Shown in pieces: positions 11,366-26,300 of a DNA stretch of 64,000 nucleotides (its first letter is position 1; the number at the start of each line of letters is the position of its first letter). Position numbers and translations under genes: made by a program. The notes below the pieces were generated by a model that searched no databases, was not told the origin of the DNA, and saw only the letters and a list, made by a program, of their open reading frames with translations. This DNA is from Beroe forskalii (Eukaryota; Ctenophora; Nuda; Beroida; Beroidae). The stretch covers positions 62,001 through 126,000 of the forward strand of contig WFMF01000287.1 of NCBI GenBank assembly GCA_011033025.1, written 5' to 3'.

Positions 11366-14300
11366 GTAAGGTTCTTATTCTAGTGCTTTGGTAATTATGT
11401 GATGTTTGATTTATATCATATTAGGTATCATGAAATTACTTTCAATGAATCTGATCTAAAGCATTTATACATGATATCACCATCATTGGAGGGGGTGGTA
11501 CTGTCAGTTTTTTCTATAAATTCTGTCTGCCCACTTTTTGAAAGTGAAGAAATGGACAAAAATAGACATAGCAAACAAAACAGATGTGTTCATTTTCTCC
11601 ACTTTATCTGTTTTGTCCACCTTTTCCATCCTTTTTGTCCACTTTTTAAAGCAAAAAATGTATGTCTTCTTTTCAAGAGAAGAGGAAACTATCAAAAGTC
11701 AAAACTGTCAAATAATTGACTAAAATTTATGACTTATCATCATCAGAACTGATTGATTTTGAGACATAAGTCACAGTCTCTGTCTTATACCCAGTCAATT
11801 TCTATAGGTAATTCACCACATTTCATGACCTAAATTCCAAATTATTTCAACAGAATCTGAATATGAATCTGATTCTGAAGATGCTGGTAAGATCTGTGTA
11901 GTGATAGTCATGTTGACTACATTAACTCAATCAATAAATGAAAGTAGTGTTCTGAAGATTCTTGATCTTAATATGTTACAAAAAATAATTACAACAGTAA
12001 AGTTGAATGTAAACCAATAAGTTTTTAAAATCATAAAACAGAAAACTTTCATTTTCAAGAATCCACAGAGCAATTAGTATGAATCAGCAGATTTGATATT
12101 ACTATTTTCAGTCAGTATGGGTAATGACTATTAGAATATTATGCAATACTAAAATCTGATGGAATGCCCTGCATACTTTATTCAAAATTTTTATATTTAA
12201 ATTGAACTGATCTAATTTCATGTTGGTTCATTCAAAGGTTTTGTTTTTCAATCGTCAATAATCAAAAGGAGAATGTATTTATTGATGATTATGCATGTGC
12301 AATGTGTATAGTATAAATCAGTTTCAGTTATAATTAAATACTGCAATTATGAAAGCTATATTTGAAATGATTTAAATTAGTAGCTGCTACAGAAATATTG
12401 AACAGCTAGCATTTAATACAGTTATTATTTACTTTTTATTTCGCAGATAATAAGAGTGAAGACCAGGATCTGGAGAAAATGGCAAATGGGGATGGCAAAG
12501 CCAAACCAGCCAAGAAATCAAATAAGAAAGAAAAGTCTGTACTCCAGGGCAAACTTAATAGATTGGCAATTCAGATTGGATATTTTGGTACAATCGCTGC
12601 TATTCTTACCATCTTAGTCCTCATTATCAAATTCTGTGTACAGCACTTCGTGTTTGGTATTCCTATGTGTCAAGTTACTACTACAGTGGATGGAGGTAAA
12701 TAAATGATATACAAAAGATTATGATAATTTTGAAACGTTTAAATTTCCATGCTCAAGAATCTCAGTTCTGAACTGTGAAATAAAAATTTGTAATATGAAT
12801 AATTTTTTCTGTTTAATTGAAACAAAACTCCTCGTGCCTTTCAACATTGCTGAGTCCTTAACAATGCCCATTTTTATAGTCGACAGTGTGGAGTGGAATA
12901 AGGAAATAGTAGAAACTGCATGCACTGGAGCTGGCATGGCGTGGAGTGACTTCAAAGGTTGGAACTCTAGCTACATAAAGGACCTCCTGGAGTACTTCAT
13001 CATAGGAGTTACTGTCCTTGTGGTAGCCGTTCCCGAGGGATTGCCCTTAGCCGTTACCATTTCCCTGGCTTATTCGGTTCGGAAAATGATGAGAGACAAC
13101 AACCTTGTAAGGCATCTGGATGCTTGTGAAACAATGGGGAATGCAACTGCTATATGTTCAGATAAGACAGGTGAGCCTTGGACTTTTTTAAATCACATTG
13201 ACTATTTAAGATTTGTTCACACAAGTAAACCATCAATAATTGTTTCACTTTCAATTCTAATAACTTCGTATCACCTCATTACCGCAAGTCACTACTTCTC
13301 AGGTACACTTACTAAGAACAGGATGAACGTGGTGAAAGCCTTCTTCCAGGCGAGCATTGAAGACACTGACAAGAAAGAGAAATCAGAAGCTCTCAACAAG
13401 AAACTCAGTGGCGATGTTATAAAGCTATTCTGTGACAGTGTTTCAATAAACTCTAGCTACTCCAGCCAAGTTATTGTAAGTGAAAAAGTTACGTTCACAT
13501 TTTCCATAAAAGTTGTGTATTCATTCATATTGAACTTAATATTAGATTTTGATTCAATTTATTTCTTTTGTAGAACCTTGATAAGGAGAACATCATCCTT
13601 ACTGTAAGGGTGCTGCAATACGATAACGTTTAGAGTTACCATTTGCTGGACGCCTTTCGTTATCATCTGTTTATCATTACAAATTGCAACCAAATAAAAT
13701 ATGGTAATTGTCTTTCATCAAACCAAGCTAATATAACTGAAATTTGATAACGACAACTCTGAACATTACAGGAACAAGAACATGGTCAGCCGAAAGCACC
13801 TGGGAAACAAGACAGAATGTGCACTCTTGCACCTTGTTTCTGACATGGGTCACTCCTACGATGACATTAGGAAAAACAACACCGAGGAATCGTTCTTCAA
13901 AGTTTACACTTTCAACAGTAAAAGGAAGTGCATGGCCACAGTTCTGAAGACTGATACAGGATACAGGCTCTTTGTGAAAGGTTAGTTTGCCACTTATTCG
14001 ATTCGTCAAGATAATAATTTAAGGTTATTCATAACTGAGTGAGAATGTACTTGAAAGAGATTGTCTTTGTACACTTCTGAGAATGTTCGATCCCTCCCCT
14101 GATCTTTGTTTTCCCTCAGGTGCTGCTGAAGTTGTTTTGGGTCGGTGTAATTCCATCCTCGGAGAGAATGGGGCAGTAGTTGCACTTACAGAGCAGACCT
14201 TCAACAGAATCATCGAGGAGGTGGGTAGGTCTTGCTGGTGGATTTGAGGGACATTTTTTTTAAAATTCTCTGGGGGTTTCAGGTATAGGTTAGCGGATTG

Positions 14301-17300
14301 CTCATTACTGTGCATATTTCAGATAAGACCTATAATAATTAAGGGTTGGGAAGGGATGGTCTAAGAGAAAAGTTTCGCTTCATGCTTTGACCAAAAATAG
14401 TGGGCTGTGTTCGCAGATCAGTGACACACACTTCTCACAGATTGTGGTTGTGTCTTCACTAAGATATAATAGGTAGTAGGTACCTGTTTCAATGTACCTT
14501 TAGGTACCTTGATCGGTGTACTGCAGGTACACTTCACACTTCAGTGACACCTGACATACGTATTATTATTATCATATTATTATTAGTATTAGTATGTTAT
14601 TAGCCCTGTTTACACTCCAGTAACCAGTGGTATTACAAAGCACTATATATCGGTACGTGTGTATATCGAGTGCACGTGCAAATTGTGTGACGTCACTAAC
14701 AAGCCAACTGAGTCGCCTAGCAACGGTCACGTGATGCTCGTCAAGGTCACGTGACTGCGAAAAGGGTCACGTGCCCTGTGACGTGGGGTACACAACAATA
14801 TTATTATAATAATTAATATCAGTGGAGAGGAACTCTGGTGTACTTGCATGGTGTGTGAACCTGGTGTAATCATTAGCTTACAGTCCTTCTTCTTCTTCTT
14901 CTTCTTAGCGGGGGTGTGCAGTGTGCACTTTCACTGGGGGACTTTCATTGGTAGCGAGGTGTTACGTCATCATCATGTAGTGAGAATGGTGAATGGATGA
15001 CGTCAATGGAGTGGTGCTGTTGTGGTGTGGTAGGTAACCTGAATAATAGTTAATTGCAGTCACTATCATTAGACTCACCCTGCATTATATTACGCTCGGG
15101 GAATCTAGTTTTATAGAGACTTTATGTAGAGGACTGTACAGTGGTGATTCCGCGCGGCGAAATAGAGTGTACATGAACGTCATAAAAGACGTCTAGCTTC
15201 CTATCACCTATGTGATTAAAGAAACACCTGATACGAATTAGGTTGGTGCGAGGTAAGAGAGATAGATAAATCGAAAGGAAAATTAAATCTAAACCATTGC
15301 TCCTCCCCTCTCTTGCTGTCACTAATTCTAACTCCCTCTCCTCCCCTGTTGTCATTAATTCTAAACCTCTCCTCTCAGGTTTAAAAAAATCCTAACTCCT
15401 CCTCTCTTATGTTGTCACTAATTCTAACTCCCCTCCTCTCATGATGTCACTAAATTCTAACTCCCCTCCTATCATGTGTTATCACTGATTCTAACCCCCT
15501 CCCAGGTAGTTGAGAAGATGGCTAACCTCGCTCTGAGGACTATCTGTGTCGCGTACAAGGACCTGGAGAGTGAGCCTGACGACTGGGAGGATGAGGACAC
15601 GGTCCTCAGACAACTCACCTGCATCAGCGTCGTCGGGATCGAGGATCCCGTCAGGGACGAGGTGAGGATCTTCACGCTTTTCTTGGGAATATATGAGGGA
15701 TTAGTTCTCATAAAATTTACCTTTTCAGCTGAAATTCTGTTTTAACTTTCACCGGATAAGTCTGTGTAAGCCCTTTCCATGTAGCGGTGGTATTCAAAAA
15801 TACAATAAAATTTACACATTCCGATTCCCTCCCTTCTAATTCACTTACAGCCCTTTACTTGATAACTCCCTATCTCTTCACCTAGATGAAATTATGAATC
15901 TCATTCATTGTTTGGGAGTGTACACACAATGTGAAATGTAGTACCCAGTCTAGTCAGTACTAATGTTTTGTATTGTACAATGTACGTACAGATTGTACAA
16001 ACTAGATCGTCAAAAGTGCGATGTGCTTGTACATGTTTGTATTTTGTTCTATTTTCTGCATGTACAAAATCGTGAACACACATGAAAATGAAGTCCAGAA
16101 CATCACGTTCTCTTCCCCTGACGCAGCACGAATAGACTTGAGCTACGTATGACATGAACTACTGGTCCAACGTGGATAATAGACACTAATTGAGGGTGAC
16201 GCCATTTCTAGGGTTTAGCAGGGTAAAAGGGTGACGTCAAACCACCACTATTCTCTTGTACGGCGATAAAGTGAGGCTGACAATCCAATTTGCATAAAGC
16301 ACCGACTTCTGTTAAATGCATGGTGGTACTGCCCTGGAAAACCACTAGAAGCTACTACATGATGGCCTTCCTTTTATTGTGACGTCATCCTATCTCATTG
16401 GAAGTCGGAAGATCGCACTGGACTGCTGAGGCTGTGCGAGCAAACTACTGAGGCTTTGTGAGCACTGAGCAGACTGCTGAGGCTGAAACCGCTGCATCCA
16501 GATTCCGGATAGGTCCCAGCAGAGCTCTTTGCAATGGAGAGCTGCCACCACCTCTCGCGTAAGCGGAGGCGTCTATGGATTTTGTACAAAAAATACTGCT
16601 GAGGCTGTGTGAAGAGACTACCGAAGCTTTTCTCCCCACATTTACTAACGCCTTCCCTCAAATAACCGTGGGGCATGGCGTGCGGAATACTTCGCCCATA
16701 TTGTCCAATGTTTATTGTCCAATGTCCATCATGCGTTGATAAATAGTTACCAAAACGAGTGCAACGGGATTAATAGAGGCAGTTACTTTAACTCCATATT
16801 TTATGATGTCAGGATTTAGGTTAACTATTTCTGCTGTCGTGAATGAAAAATTTCGAGTATTCACATTTTGACATCCTCTATGAGTTTCGCACAAAGGCCT
16901 CGTCTGTTGTAATTTGGTGAGGTAAATGATATTGATTCGGTTAATATAACACCATCTGCTACTTCAAGGTCTTATTGTTACGAGACGAGCATTATGTTAC
17001 CTGACTAGCGATTAAAATAGGTATTTTTTACTTAAAAGTTCGGTGATTACATGTTTTGGTATGCCTAATGAATCTTACTATATATAATTCTTCATCATAT
17101 ATATATTTATCTATGTAATTATGTTTGTCTGGCGTCTGTCCGGTCTGACACCACTCCGTAATGTATCAGAAGACGTGAAATTAGACCCTTGACACCGGTT
17201 AACTAGATTTGTAATTCACCCTGCCTGTAGTCACACATACAAACTCGGTGATCTGAAAATGAGCGGGGCTTGAACCCACAACTTCTGATTGCCGGTCAGT

Positions 17301-20300
17301 GCTCTACCAATTGAGCTATCTCCCCCCTACTTTCAGTCAATTCTCGATCGCCCACCCTGTATATGTGGCTAACAGTGCTATGTACCGCTGTGTGTATCAG
17401 ATTTAATTCTATATATGTAATATGGCACTCTTGGTACATATACCTTTCTCGATCAACGAGATCGAGAAAGGTAATGTACCAAGAGTGCCATACATAGAAT
17501 TAAATCTGATACCGGTTAACTAGACTATATGGATAGTGAAGCACTGTCTCATCAGCAAATTCACAGTATGTTATGAATATTTTGAAATAAGGTCTAAGGT
17601 ACTGCTTTCTAGCAGGACCCAGTCTGTCTGGTCTAACATCACTCACAACCAAATCGAGTACCCGACCGGAGGTCGCGGGTTTTGCTAGTACTATAAATAA
17701 CTCATCGTCATTTACGTATGAAATAACTTTTGTCCTGTTGGCAGTGTATGAATTAAAAAGGTCGTTGGGAGAAGCATCATCATGATGCTTCAAGATAATC
17801 ACTTGATAACCTTGGGCTGTCCAGCTTGATTTCACTATTTTAACCCGGGGTTTTCTGCATTTTTATGGAATGTTGAGAATGGGAGATCTACTCAGTTCAC
17901 TGTTTGGGGGGCGAGTAACGCGGCATAGAGCCGTATGACGCACGAATTGACGCGAGCACTGAGCGCTCCTTCACCAATATCTTACACCAATGTTATAACC
18001 TGAGTCATTTGATGGTACATTTAGGTTATGAGTCACTGTATGTAACAAACATATATTATTAGTAGACCAATCATTGTGAAAAGTATGAATCAAAAAGTCA
18101 TGGTTAAAGGTTTGAGATCTTGACATGTCCGCCAATGGATAAATATTCGGGCTTTAAGTATCGTAGTAAATGTGTGACGTCATTGCCGAGCAAACTCCCG
18201 CCTTGGCAGTTGGGAGTGACGTCATTTTCAAGAGTTTAAATGGTGCATTTCTGACAGAAAACCACTTTTCTTCACGGGAGACGCATGAGATACCACTAAA
18301 CGGTCCTCATGTCCATTATATACCATGCGTTTACATAATATCCATATTCCCCTCAGTTTCTCCTCGTTCGTATACAACTATTCACGATTTCACGTGTAAT
18401 ATGCCGAGAAATAGGCGTTTAAGATGACGTCATTATTATAGCCCAATGTAGCAAGTTGATGAGACGTTGACCCGCCTGTTTTGCGCGCGTGCGGGGTTTG
18501 GAAGTGCACGGTAGTGCGGGGGAAGTGTTTGTAATGCCCTGTTGTAAACACGTCACAGACAAGGTCTACACGTTCTACATACACTCCGCAAACCATTTGT
18601 TAAGGATCTGTGACGTCATTATCAGGGGTAATAGTGTGTGAAGTGGTGCCGTTGAACTGACTAGGAGTTTCGTTTGTATATGGTATATTTGTAAGGTTTG
18701 CCTAGAACTCTTGAGTAATTGGACCTCTCTTGATACTCTCTCGCGCAACTTGTAGCCGGTCAGGAAAAGGTCTGATGAGGAGTTTAACAATGATGCACTA
18801 CAGTGATAGTCGTGTCCAATCAGATACACATATTAGACGTTATTCAGATACGTTATTACTCAGATCATACGTTATTCAGGTTATAAACGTTATTCAGATA
18901 TTAAACGTTATGTGTCTCAGATACGTTACTGATCAGATAAGCTTAAAGAATATACCCAGTCACTGTTCAGATACTTAAGAGTACTTAAGTCAGAGTTTGA
19001 CATCACAACTTATATAACATTCGGTGTAACGTCACAACATAATATATGGACTTATGGACATCTTAATTTGAGGCCATAAATGATGATCTTATTAATTCAT
19101 TAATTAACCTTGCTATATAGATTCATATAGATTCATTAAAAGTAACCCTCATGGAGGTTACCTTAGTACTAATTGAGAAGTATTAATTGAGAGTAGAAGA
19201 TTTATTAGCCTGATCACTCATAACTTATTAATTACACTTGCTGGATATGACAGATCGAGATATCACAAATTAATGCCTTCTCACTTTGACTGCTGTACAA
19301 ACTGCGTTTCGGCAGTTTTGAGCACAGCTTAACATAATTTGTTATGTATCAAGTATTCGGACTTGTTCAATGTTCACAATGAAAACTGATGATATAAGTA
19401 TTTTATCAAGATGGGAGGGTTAAACTTGATGCTAGAATTAAAAGCTGCTTTTATGGAATGTAGAATAAACATGAAAATCACTTGAAGATTCTAGAAATTT
19501 TCCATAGACGTGGAAATACACACCCTGCTATATAATAGCGCTATATTCTCATAAAAATGCAGCAGCTATTAATACCATCACAATAATAATGCAAAATATG
19601 CTCATATATGTGTCAAACTTCCCTCTTACCAATCATTCCTACGTCACAGCTTCGTAAGTGTGACGATATTGCATCCAAAAATAGCTGTTCATCCTCGTAG
19701 CGTCGAGAGAGTGTCAGAGCTAAATCTAGAGATGCAAAGGTTCATTAAAATGGTTCAATCTGGTGAATTGATGAAAATAAGCAGCATGCGTGAGGCAATG
19801 AATATGTGGTGACAGTTGACGCTGAGCATTGAAGTCACCGAGCTTAGCTCAAATTTTATTCTATTGTTTGTGTTTTTCCATGAAAAATGTAAAATATATA
19901 CGAAAAACATGTATTTCAGTTGAGCTTGGGGTGTTTTTCAAACGTGATCTCTTTATAATGAATCCGTTGAAGTACTTTTTGTGGCAATGCTGGGTATTCT
20001 GAATACACAATATAGTATTCTAAATTTTTCCCAAAACCAAAAAGGATTTGGTTGTGATGGTCCGCGGCGGTTTTAAGGCGTTCTTTACTGTAAAACCCAT
20101 GATATGAGAAAGAACGCGACGGTTAAAACTGCTGCAACGTCACTATAAACATACAGCATTCACGTAACTTTGATGCATCAAAAAAAGTGCCGTTGCGGCA
20201 GTTTAACCGTCGCGTTCTTTCTCATATCATGGGTTTTACAGTAAAGAACGCCTTAAACCGCCGCGGACCATCACAACCAAATCCTTTTGGTTTTGGGAAA

Positions 20301-23300
20301 AAATATCACCCTTTTTCTGTGCCGTGATATTGAAATTTGGCGTCAAATCACGCGTAAAAATTCGCGTTACCTAGCATTACTGATGACGTCACTATTACGT
20401 CATAAAATTAGATGAGCTATTTGAGACCAATTCATTTACACAGTTGGGACTATGACCGACAACATATCCAAAGATGAAGTTCTTGGGTGGTCCCCGTTCT
20501 CTCCACTAGCTTCACAAGATTTGCCAGTTTTGGAATTTTTTGTGTCAAAGTGCTTCGAACAATCGCAAATATCTCAATGATGCCATAGAGCCCGGAACTT
20601 TTTGACCACATCTTTGGAAAGTACATTAAATTTCCTTTCTGCGCTAACAGGAGCATTTTTTCTATCTCAGCTTCATACCGAAAATTGCGTTGAAAAACGC
20701 CTATTTTTGGGAAAATTGACATTTGAAATTCTTAGTTTTGTGACGTCATTATGACGACATTATCATGAAGTAAAATAGTTTTTAAGGTCACTAACTGCAA
20801 GTTCTATCTTTCTACTTTACAACGCTGGGTCGATGAGCTCTGTATCTTTTATGGTTCCCGAGATATCGCCGTTTAAATAGGGTATACTTCTCGCACTAAA
20901 GCGTCATCTCTCGTATGTATATACCTCTATATATATCTAGGGGCTGGCAAGCCCCCTGCGGTGGTTTTGAGCCTGAGGCCCGAAGGGCCTGAGGGCGAGC
21001 ATCCCGGTAACAGTGCGGGCCGAAGGCCCGGAGCTGCGAGCCTGAGGACAGGGTCCGAGGGCGACAACGCGGACCTAACAGTGCGAGGGCCGAAGGCCAA
21101 AGGCTCAGGTGAGGGTCCGAGGGCAGCAATGGACAGCTATCCTAACAGTACACGAGCCTCGAGCATCGGAAGTAAGTTAATGTAACTTGCTTGCCAGCCC
21201 CCAACTATATGTTTTCATGGATTGGCCATATTTCACGTTGAAATTTGGGTAAGTTCCCATTGCCGAAATCGCACTAAAATTTGGAACATCGCATGTTTAG
21301 AGGTCAAAGGTGCAACTGTCAAAATTTCAGATTGATTGGATTAAAAATGGCCGAGATATTACAACTTGAATATTGCCAAAATCGAGGTGTTCTTGTTAAA
21401 TAGGGTTACGACCATATATACACATATCAGGGCGCTGGCAAGCGCCCGCAGCCGGAAAAAACCCGAGGCATCTGCCCGAAAGGGCCCTCGCCCCGAAGGC
21501 CGAGGGCATCGAGAGTCAGCATCCCCGGCCCGGGGCCGAGATGTAGCAGATGCCCTCGGCCCGAAGGGCCGAGGGCCTAGAGCCAACAGTCCCGGCCCGA
21601 AGGGCCGGACTGCTATAGCTTACTCCTGGCACAAGCCAGTAGTACCAGCATGAAGTGCTAAAAGTGGTAGCGGAACCGTTTTTCAAGTATTGAAAAAATA
21701 CGTTTGCCAGCGCCTATTATATAAAAATACAGTAAATCGCGAAAATCGCGATTTTCGAGTCACGCTTTCAACCTGTTAATTTGATCCGTTAGTCACGAAA
21801 ATTTGCACAGACATAGTCCATGACATGAATAACAAACCCTGTAAATTTCATGAAAATCGACCGCGTCGTTTCTCACAATAAATTATCAAAAAACGCTATT
21901 TTATCAAAAATTAGAACATGGACTACGACCCGACTCGATGATAAAATTGTGTTTGAGTGTTCTCGAGAACCATAAAAGATAGAATTATAAACGTCATATA
22001 AACTTCAGCATGAATATGAATATAAAATTTTAAAATGAAAATTCCTTAATTGGTTAATTGGCCAATTAAATCAATTATCGCGAATAACTCAAAAAGTAAA
22101 ATGATAGCGTCTTAGTTTTAACGGCATCATAAAATTTAGTCAAAAACTACGATTAATACGTTTAATTTAAGTATCGGTTGCCAACCGCTTAATTAGTTAA
22201 TTGACCAATTAAATCAATTATAGCAGATAACTTAAAAAGTAAAAATGATAGCGTCTTAATTCCAACGGCGTCATTAACATACGCCGAAAGTACGGTTTAT
22301 TTGTTCGATTTAAGTACCGGTTGCAAACCGCTTAATTAGTTAATTGGCCAATTAAAGTAATTATCGCCTATAACTTAAAAAGTAAAAATGATAGCGTCTT
22401 AATTTTAACGGCATCATTAACATACGACGGTAATATGATTTGTTCGTTTCATTTAAGTACCTGTTGCCAACTGCTTAATTAGTTAATTGGCCAATTAAAG
22501 TAATTATCGCCTATGACTGAAAAAGTAAGAATGATAGCGACTTAATTTCTACGGCATCAGTAACTTACGTCGAAATTACGATTTATTCGTTTAATCTAAG
22601 TACCGGTTGCCCGCCGCTTAATGAGTTAATTGGCCAATTAAAGTAATTATCGCCTATAACTCAAAAACTAAGAATGATAGCGACTTAATTTCTACGGCAC
22701 GAGTAACTTACGTCGAAATTACGATTTATTCGTTTAATCTAAGTACCGGTTGCCCGCCGCTTAATTAGTTAATTGGCCAATTAAAGCAGGCATGGATCCA
22801 GCCCAGAATTTTTGGGGGCGTGCAAATTTGAGCTCACTCGGCGCCGCTTCGCGGCGCTTCATTCGCAGTAAGTGCTTTTTTCGAAAATAAAGATAATTCA
22901 AGTATGTATTAGCACTAGCAGGGGCCTGGGGGCGGCCGCCCCCAGAAGCCAGAGGTCTGGAATGTAAAGAAATGTCATATCAATAGGGTTTTTGCATTGT
23001 TTTCATCTCAACAGCTTCATCGTTGTAGTCTTACTCAATTTCACTAAATATATTCACAATCAAAAGAAAAAAGAACTGCAGGGGTCTGGGGGCGGCAGCC
23101 CTCAGAGGCAAGAGGTCTGGAATGTAAAGAAATGTCATCTCAATAGTGTTTTTGCATTGTTTTTACCTCAACAGCTTCATCATTGTAGTCGTACTCAATT
23201 TTTTCACTAAATATTTTTACAATCAAAAGAAAGAAAGAACAGCAGGGGTCTGGGGGCGGCAGCCCCCAGAAGCCAGAGGTCTTGAATTTAAAGAAATGTC

Positions 23301-26300
23301 ACTTCAATAGAGTTTTTGCATTGTTTTTATGTCAATTTTCAACAGCTCCGTTGTTTTTGTCGTACATTATTTCACTAAATATATCACCAATCACCAGGAA
23401 TAAAGAATAGCAGGGGTCTGGGGTGGCAGCCCCCAGAAGCCATAGGTCTGGAGTAAGACATGTCTGTTGTCTCCTCAATAGCGTTTTGCATTGTTTTCAT
23501 TTCAACAGCTCGATCGATAATGTCGTACTCAATTTCAATAAATTTAATATTTTAAATCAAATGAATAGCAGGGGTCTGAGCCCTCAGACTCTGAGGGCAG
23601 CAGCCCCAGAAAGCCAGAATTTGGGAAGAAACAGTTTTGGAAGAAACAAGTGAAGAAGTGACATCAATAGAATATTCCCATTCAATTGAAACTTTTATGT
23701 TGTCTCCAAACCAATAATTCAGTTCATATGTAAAGCTTGTCCGTTGAGACAATTACTTCAGGCCCACACTGAATGGAAGGCCATCGATTTCTGACGAATG
23801 CTATTCTAGATACTTGACAGTTGACAAATGAGACTATTCATGGATCGGAATTTATAACCTTATGTTTAAAAAACTATTAATTTTCATAAATTCTTCAGTC
23901 CTTTTTCGGACTTTATTTTAAAGTCTAATGATTCTTTAGTTTGAAATCTTTGAATTGCACGCCCTGAGCACGCCCCCAAATTTTCGTTTGGGGGCGTGCG
24001 CACGCCCCCAGCACGCCCCCGTGGATCCATGCCTGAATTAAAGTAATTATCGCCTAAAACTCAAAAAGTAAGAATGATAGCGACTTAATTTCTACGGCAC
24101 GAGTAACTTACGTCGAAATTACGATTTATTCGTTTAATCTAAGTACCGGTTGCCCGCCGCTTAATTAGTTAATTGGCCAATTAAAGTAATTAACGCCTAT
24201 AACTCAAAAAGTAAGAATGATAGCGACTTAATTTCTACGGCACGAGTAACTTACGTCGAAATTACGATTTATTCGTTTAATCTAAGTACCGGTTGCCCGC
24301 CGCTTAATGAGTTAATTGGCCAATTAAAGTAATTATCGCATATAACTCAAAAAGTAAAAATGTTAGCGTCTCAATTTCAACGGCATCATCAATTTAAGCC
24401 AAAACTACGAATAATTCGTTTATTCGTTTTTTATAGTCGAAGTATAGGTTGCCAACCCCTTAATTAGTTTATTGACCAATTAAAGTAATTATTGCATATA
24501 ACTCAAAAAGTCAAAATGATAGCGACGTAATTCTCACGTTTAGTGCATGAAAGTTCTTGCAGTAGCAATTATCACAACTTGAACTGATTGTCGTACGTTT
24601 TATGCCAAAAAAGAGTGATATGGATAGCCAAAAACAATTGAAAATTGTTTGGGTTACGCAGCCACTCCAGTACCTAAAATTATACGATTAAAACTATTGA
24701 TATGAGTTTAAATCGCAGCCTGTCCGTGGCGGTGTTCTTTGGTTACTAAGAAATATCTTGGTCACGCATATGATGTGAGCTTATTACACAGTACACCCGT
24801 AACAACTTTCTACTTCATTCTTGTGGAATATCTTCACAATCGCGATGTTGTAACTCCAACCATAATAAGTGTGACTTCGTGTTTCCTAACGGCATTATTA
24901 AAGAAGTGGACTCATTTTTTACATTGCAATCGCCCTCAAAGTTGCTAAAGATGACGATTCCAATCATCAAATAGGGATTAACGTACGATTAATTTCAGCA
25001 TGCGTTCAAGCCTTTTCACGTGAAAACACACTTAAAATAATGTTAGAAATTATAGATACTTTCTTTATGCGTCCGCACTCACGATTAGGTAACTGAAGGA
25101 GATTCAAACGGCAGTGAGATGATAAATGTTATATTCTGCTCATTTCTTAGTAACCAAAGCACACCGCCACGGACAGGCTGCGATTTAAACTCATATCAAT
25201 AGTTTTAATCGTATAATTTTAGGTACTGGAGTGGCTGCGTAACCCAAACAATTTTCAATTGTTTTTGGCTATCCTATGTATATACAGATATATAGAGGTA
25301 TATACATATAGAGAGATGACGCTTTAGTGCAAGAAGTGTACCCTATTTAAACGGCGATATCTCGGGAACCATAAAAGATACAGAGCTCATCGACCCAGCG
25401 TTGGAAAGAAGAAAGATAGAACTTGCAGTAAGTGACCTTAAAAACTATTTTACGTCATGATAATGACGTCATAATGACGTCACAAAACTAAGAATTTCAA
25501 ATGTCGATTTTCCCAAAAATAGGCGTTTTTCAACGCAATTTTTCGGTATGAAGCTTTCGAGATAGGAAAAAATGCTCCTCCTAGCGTAGAAAGGAAATTT
25601 AATGTACTTTTCAAAAATGTGGTCGAAAAGTTCTGGGCTCCCGGTATCATTGAGATATATGCGATTGTTTGAAACACTTTGACACGAAAAAAATCCAAAA
25701 ACTGGCAAAACTTGTGAAGCTAGTGGAGAGAGAACGGGACCACCCCAGAACTTCATCTTTGGATATGTTGTCGGTCATAGTCCCAATTGTGTTAATGAAT
25801 GGGTCTCAGATAGCTTATCTAATTTATGACGTAATTGTGACGTCATCAGTAATGCTAGGTAACACTAATTTTTACGCGCGATTTGACAGCAAATTGCAAT
25901 ATCTGGGCACAGAAAAGGGTGATATTTTCCCAAAACCAAAAGGATTTGGTTGTGATGGTCCGCGGCGGTTTTAAGGCGTTCTTTACTGTAAAGCCCATGA
26001 TATGAGAAAGAACGCGACGGTTAAAACTGCCGCAACGGCACTTTTTCGATGCATTAAAGGCACGTGTATATTTCATAAGTGACGTTGCAGCAGTTTTGGC
26101 CGTCGCGTTCTTTCTCATATCATGGGTTTTGCAGTAAAGAACGCCTTAAAACCGCCGCGGACCATCACAACCAAATCCTTTTTGGTTTTGGGAAAAATAT
26201 GTATGTATATATGTATATATATGGTCGTAACCCAATTTAACAAGAACACCCTCGATTTTGGCAATATTCAAGTTGTAATAACTCGGCCATTTTTCATCCG

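Noticed and set aside
17255..17326. Functional tRNA gene on the minus strand
   Set aside because: Acceptor stem mostly wobble pairs with a mismatch, and the anticodon loop is atypical; a SINE head fits better.
20896..21653. Several open frames on both strands with Pro/Arg/Ala-rich peptides
   Set aside because: They lie in GC-rich element G, where stops are rare by composition.
22046..24510. CRISPR-like array from regularly spaced repeats
   Set aside because: Units are head-to-tail satellites of 143 bases with no distinct spacers, in a eukaryotic context.
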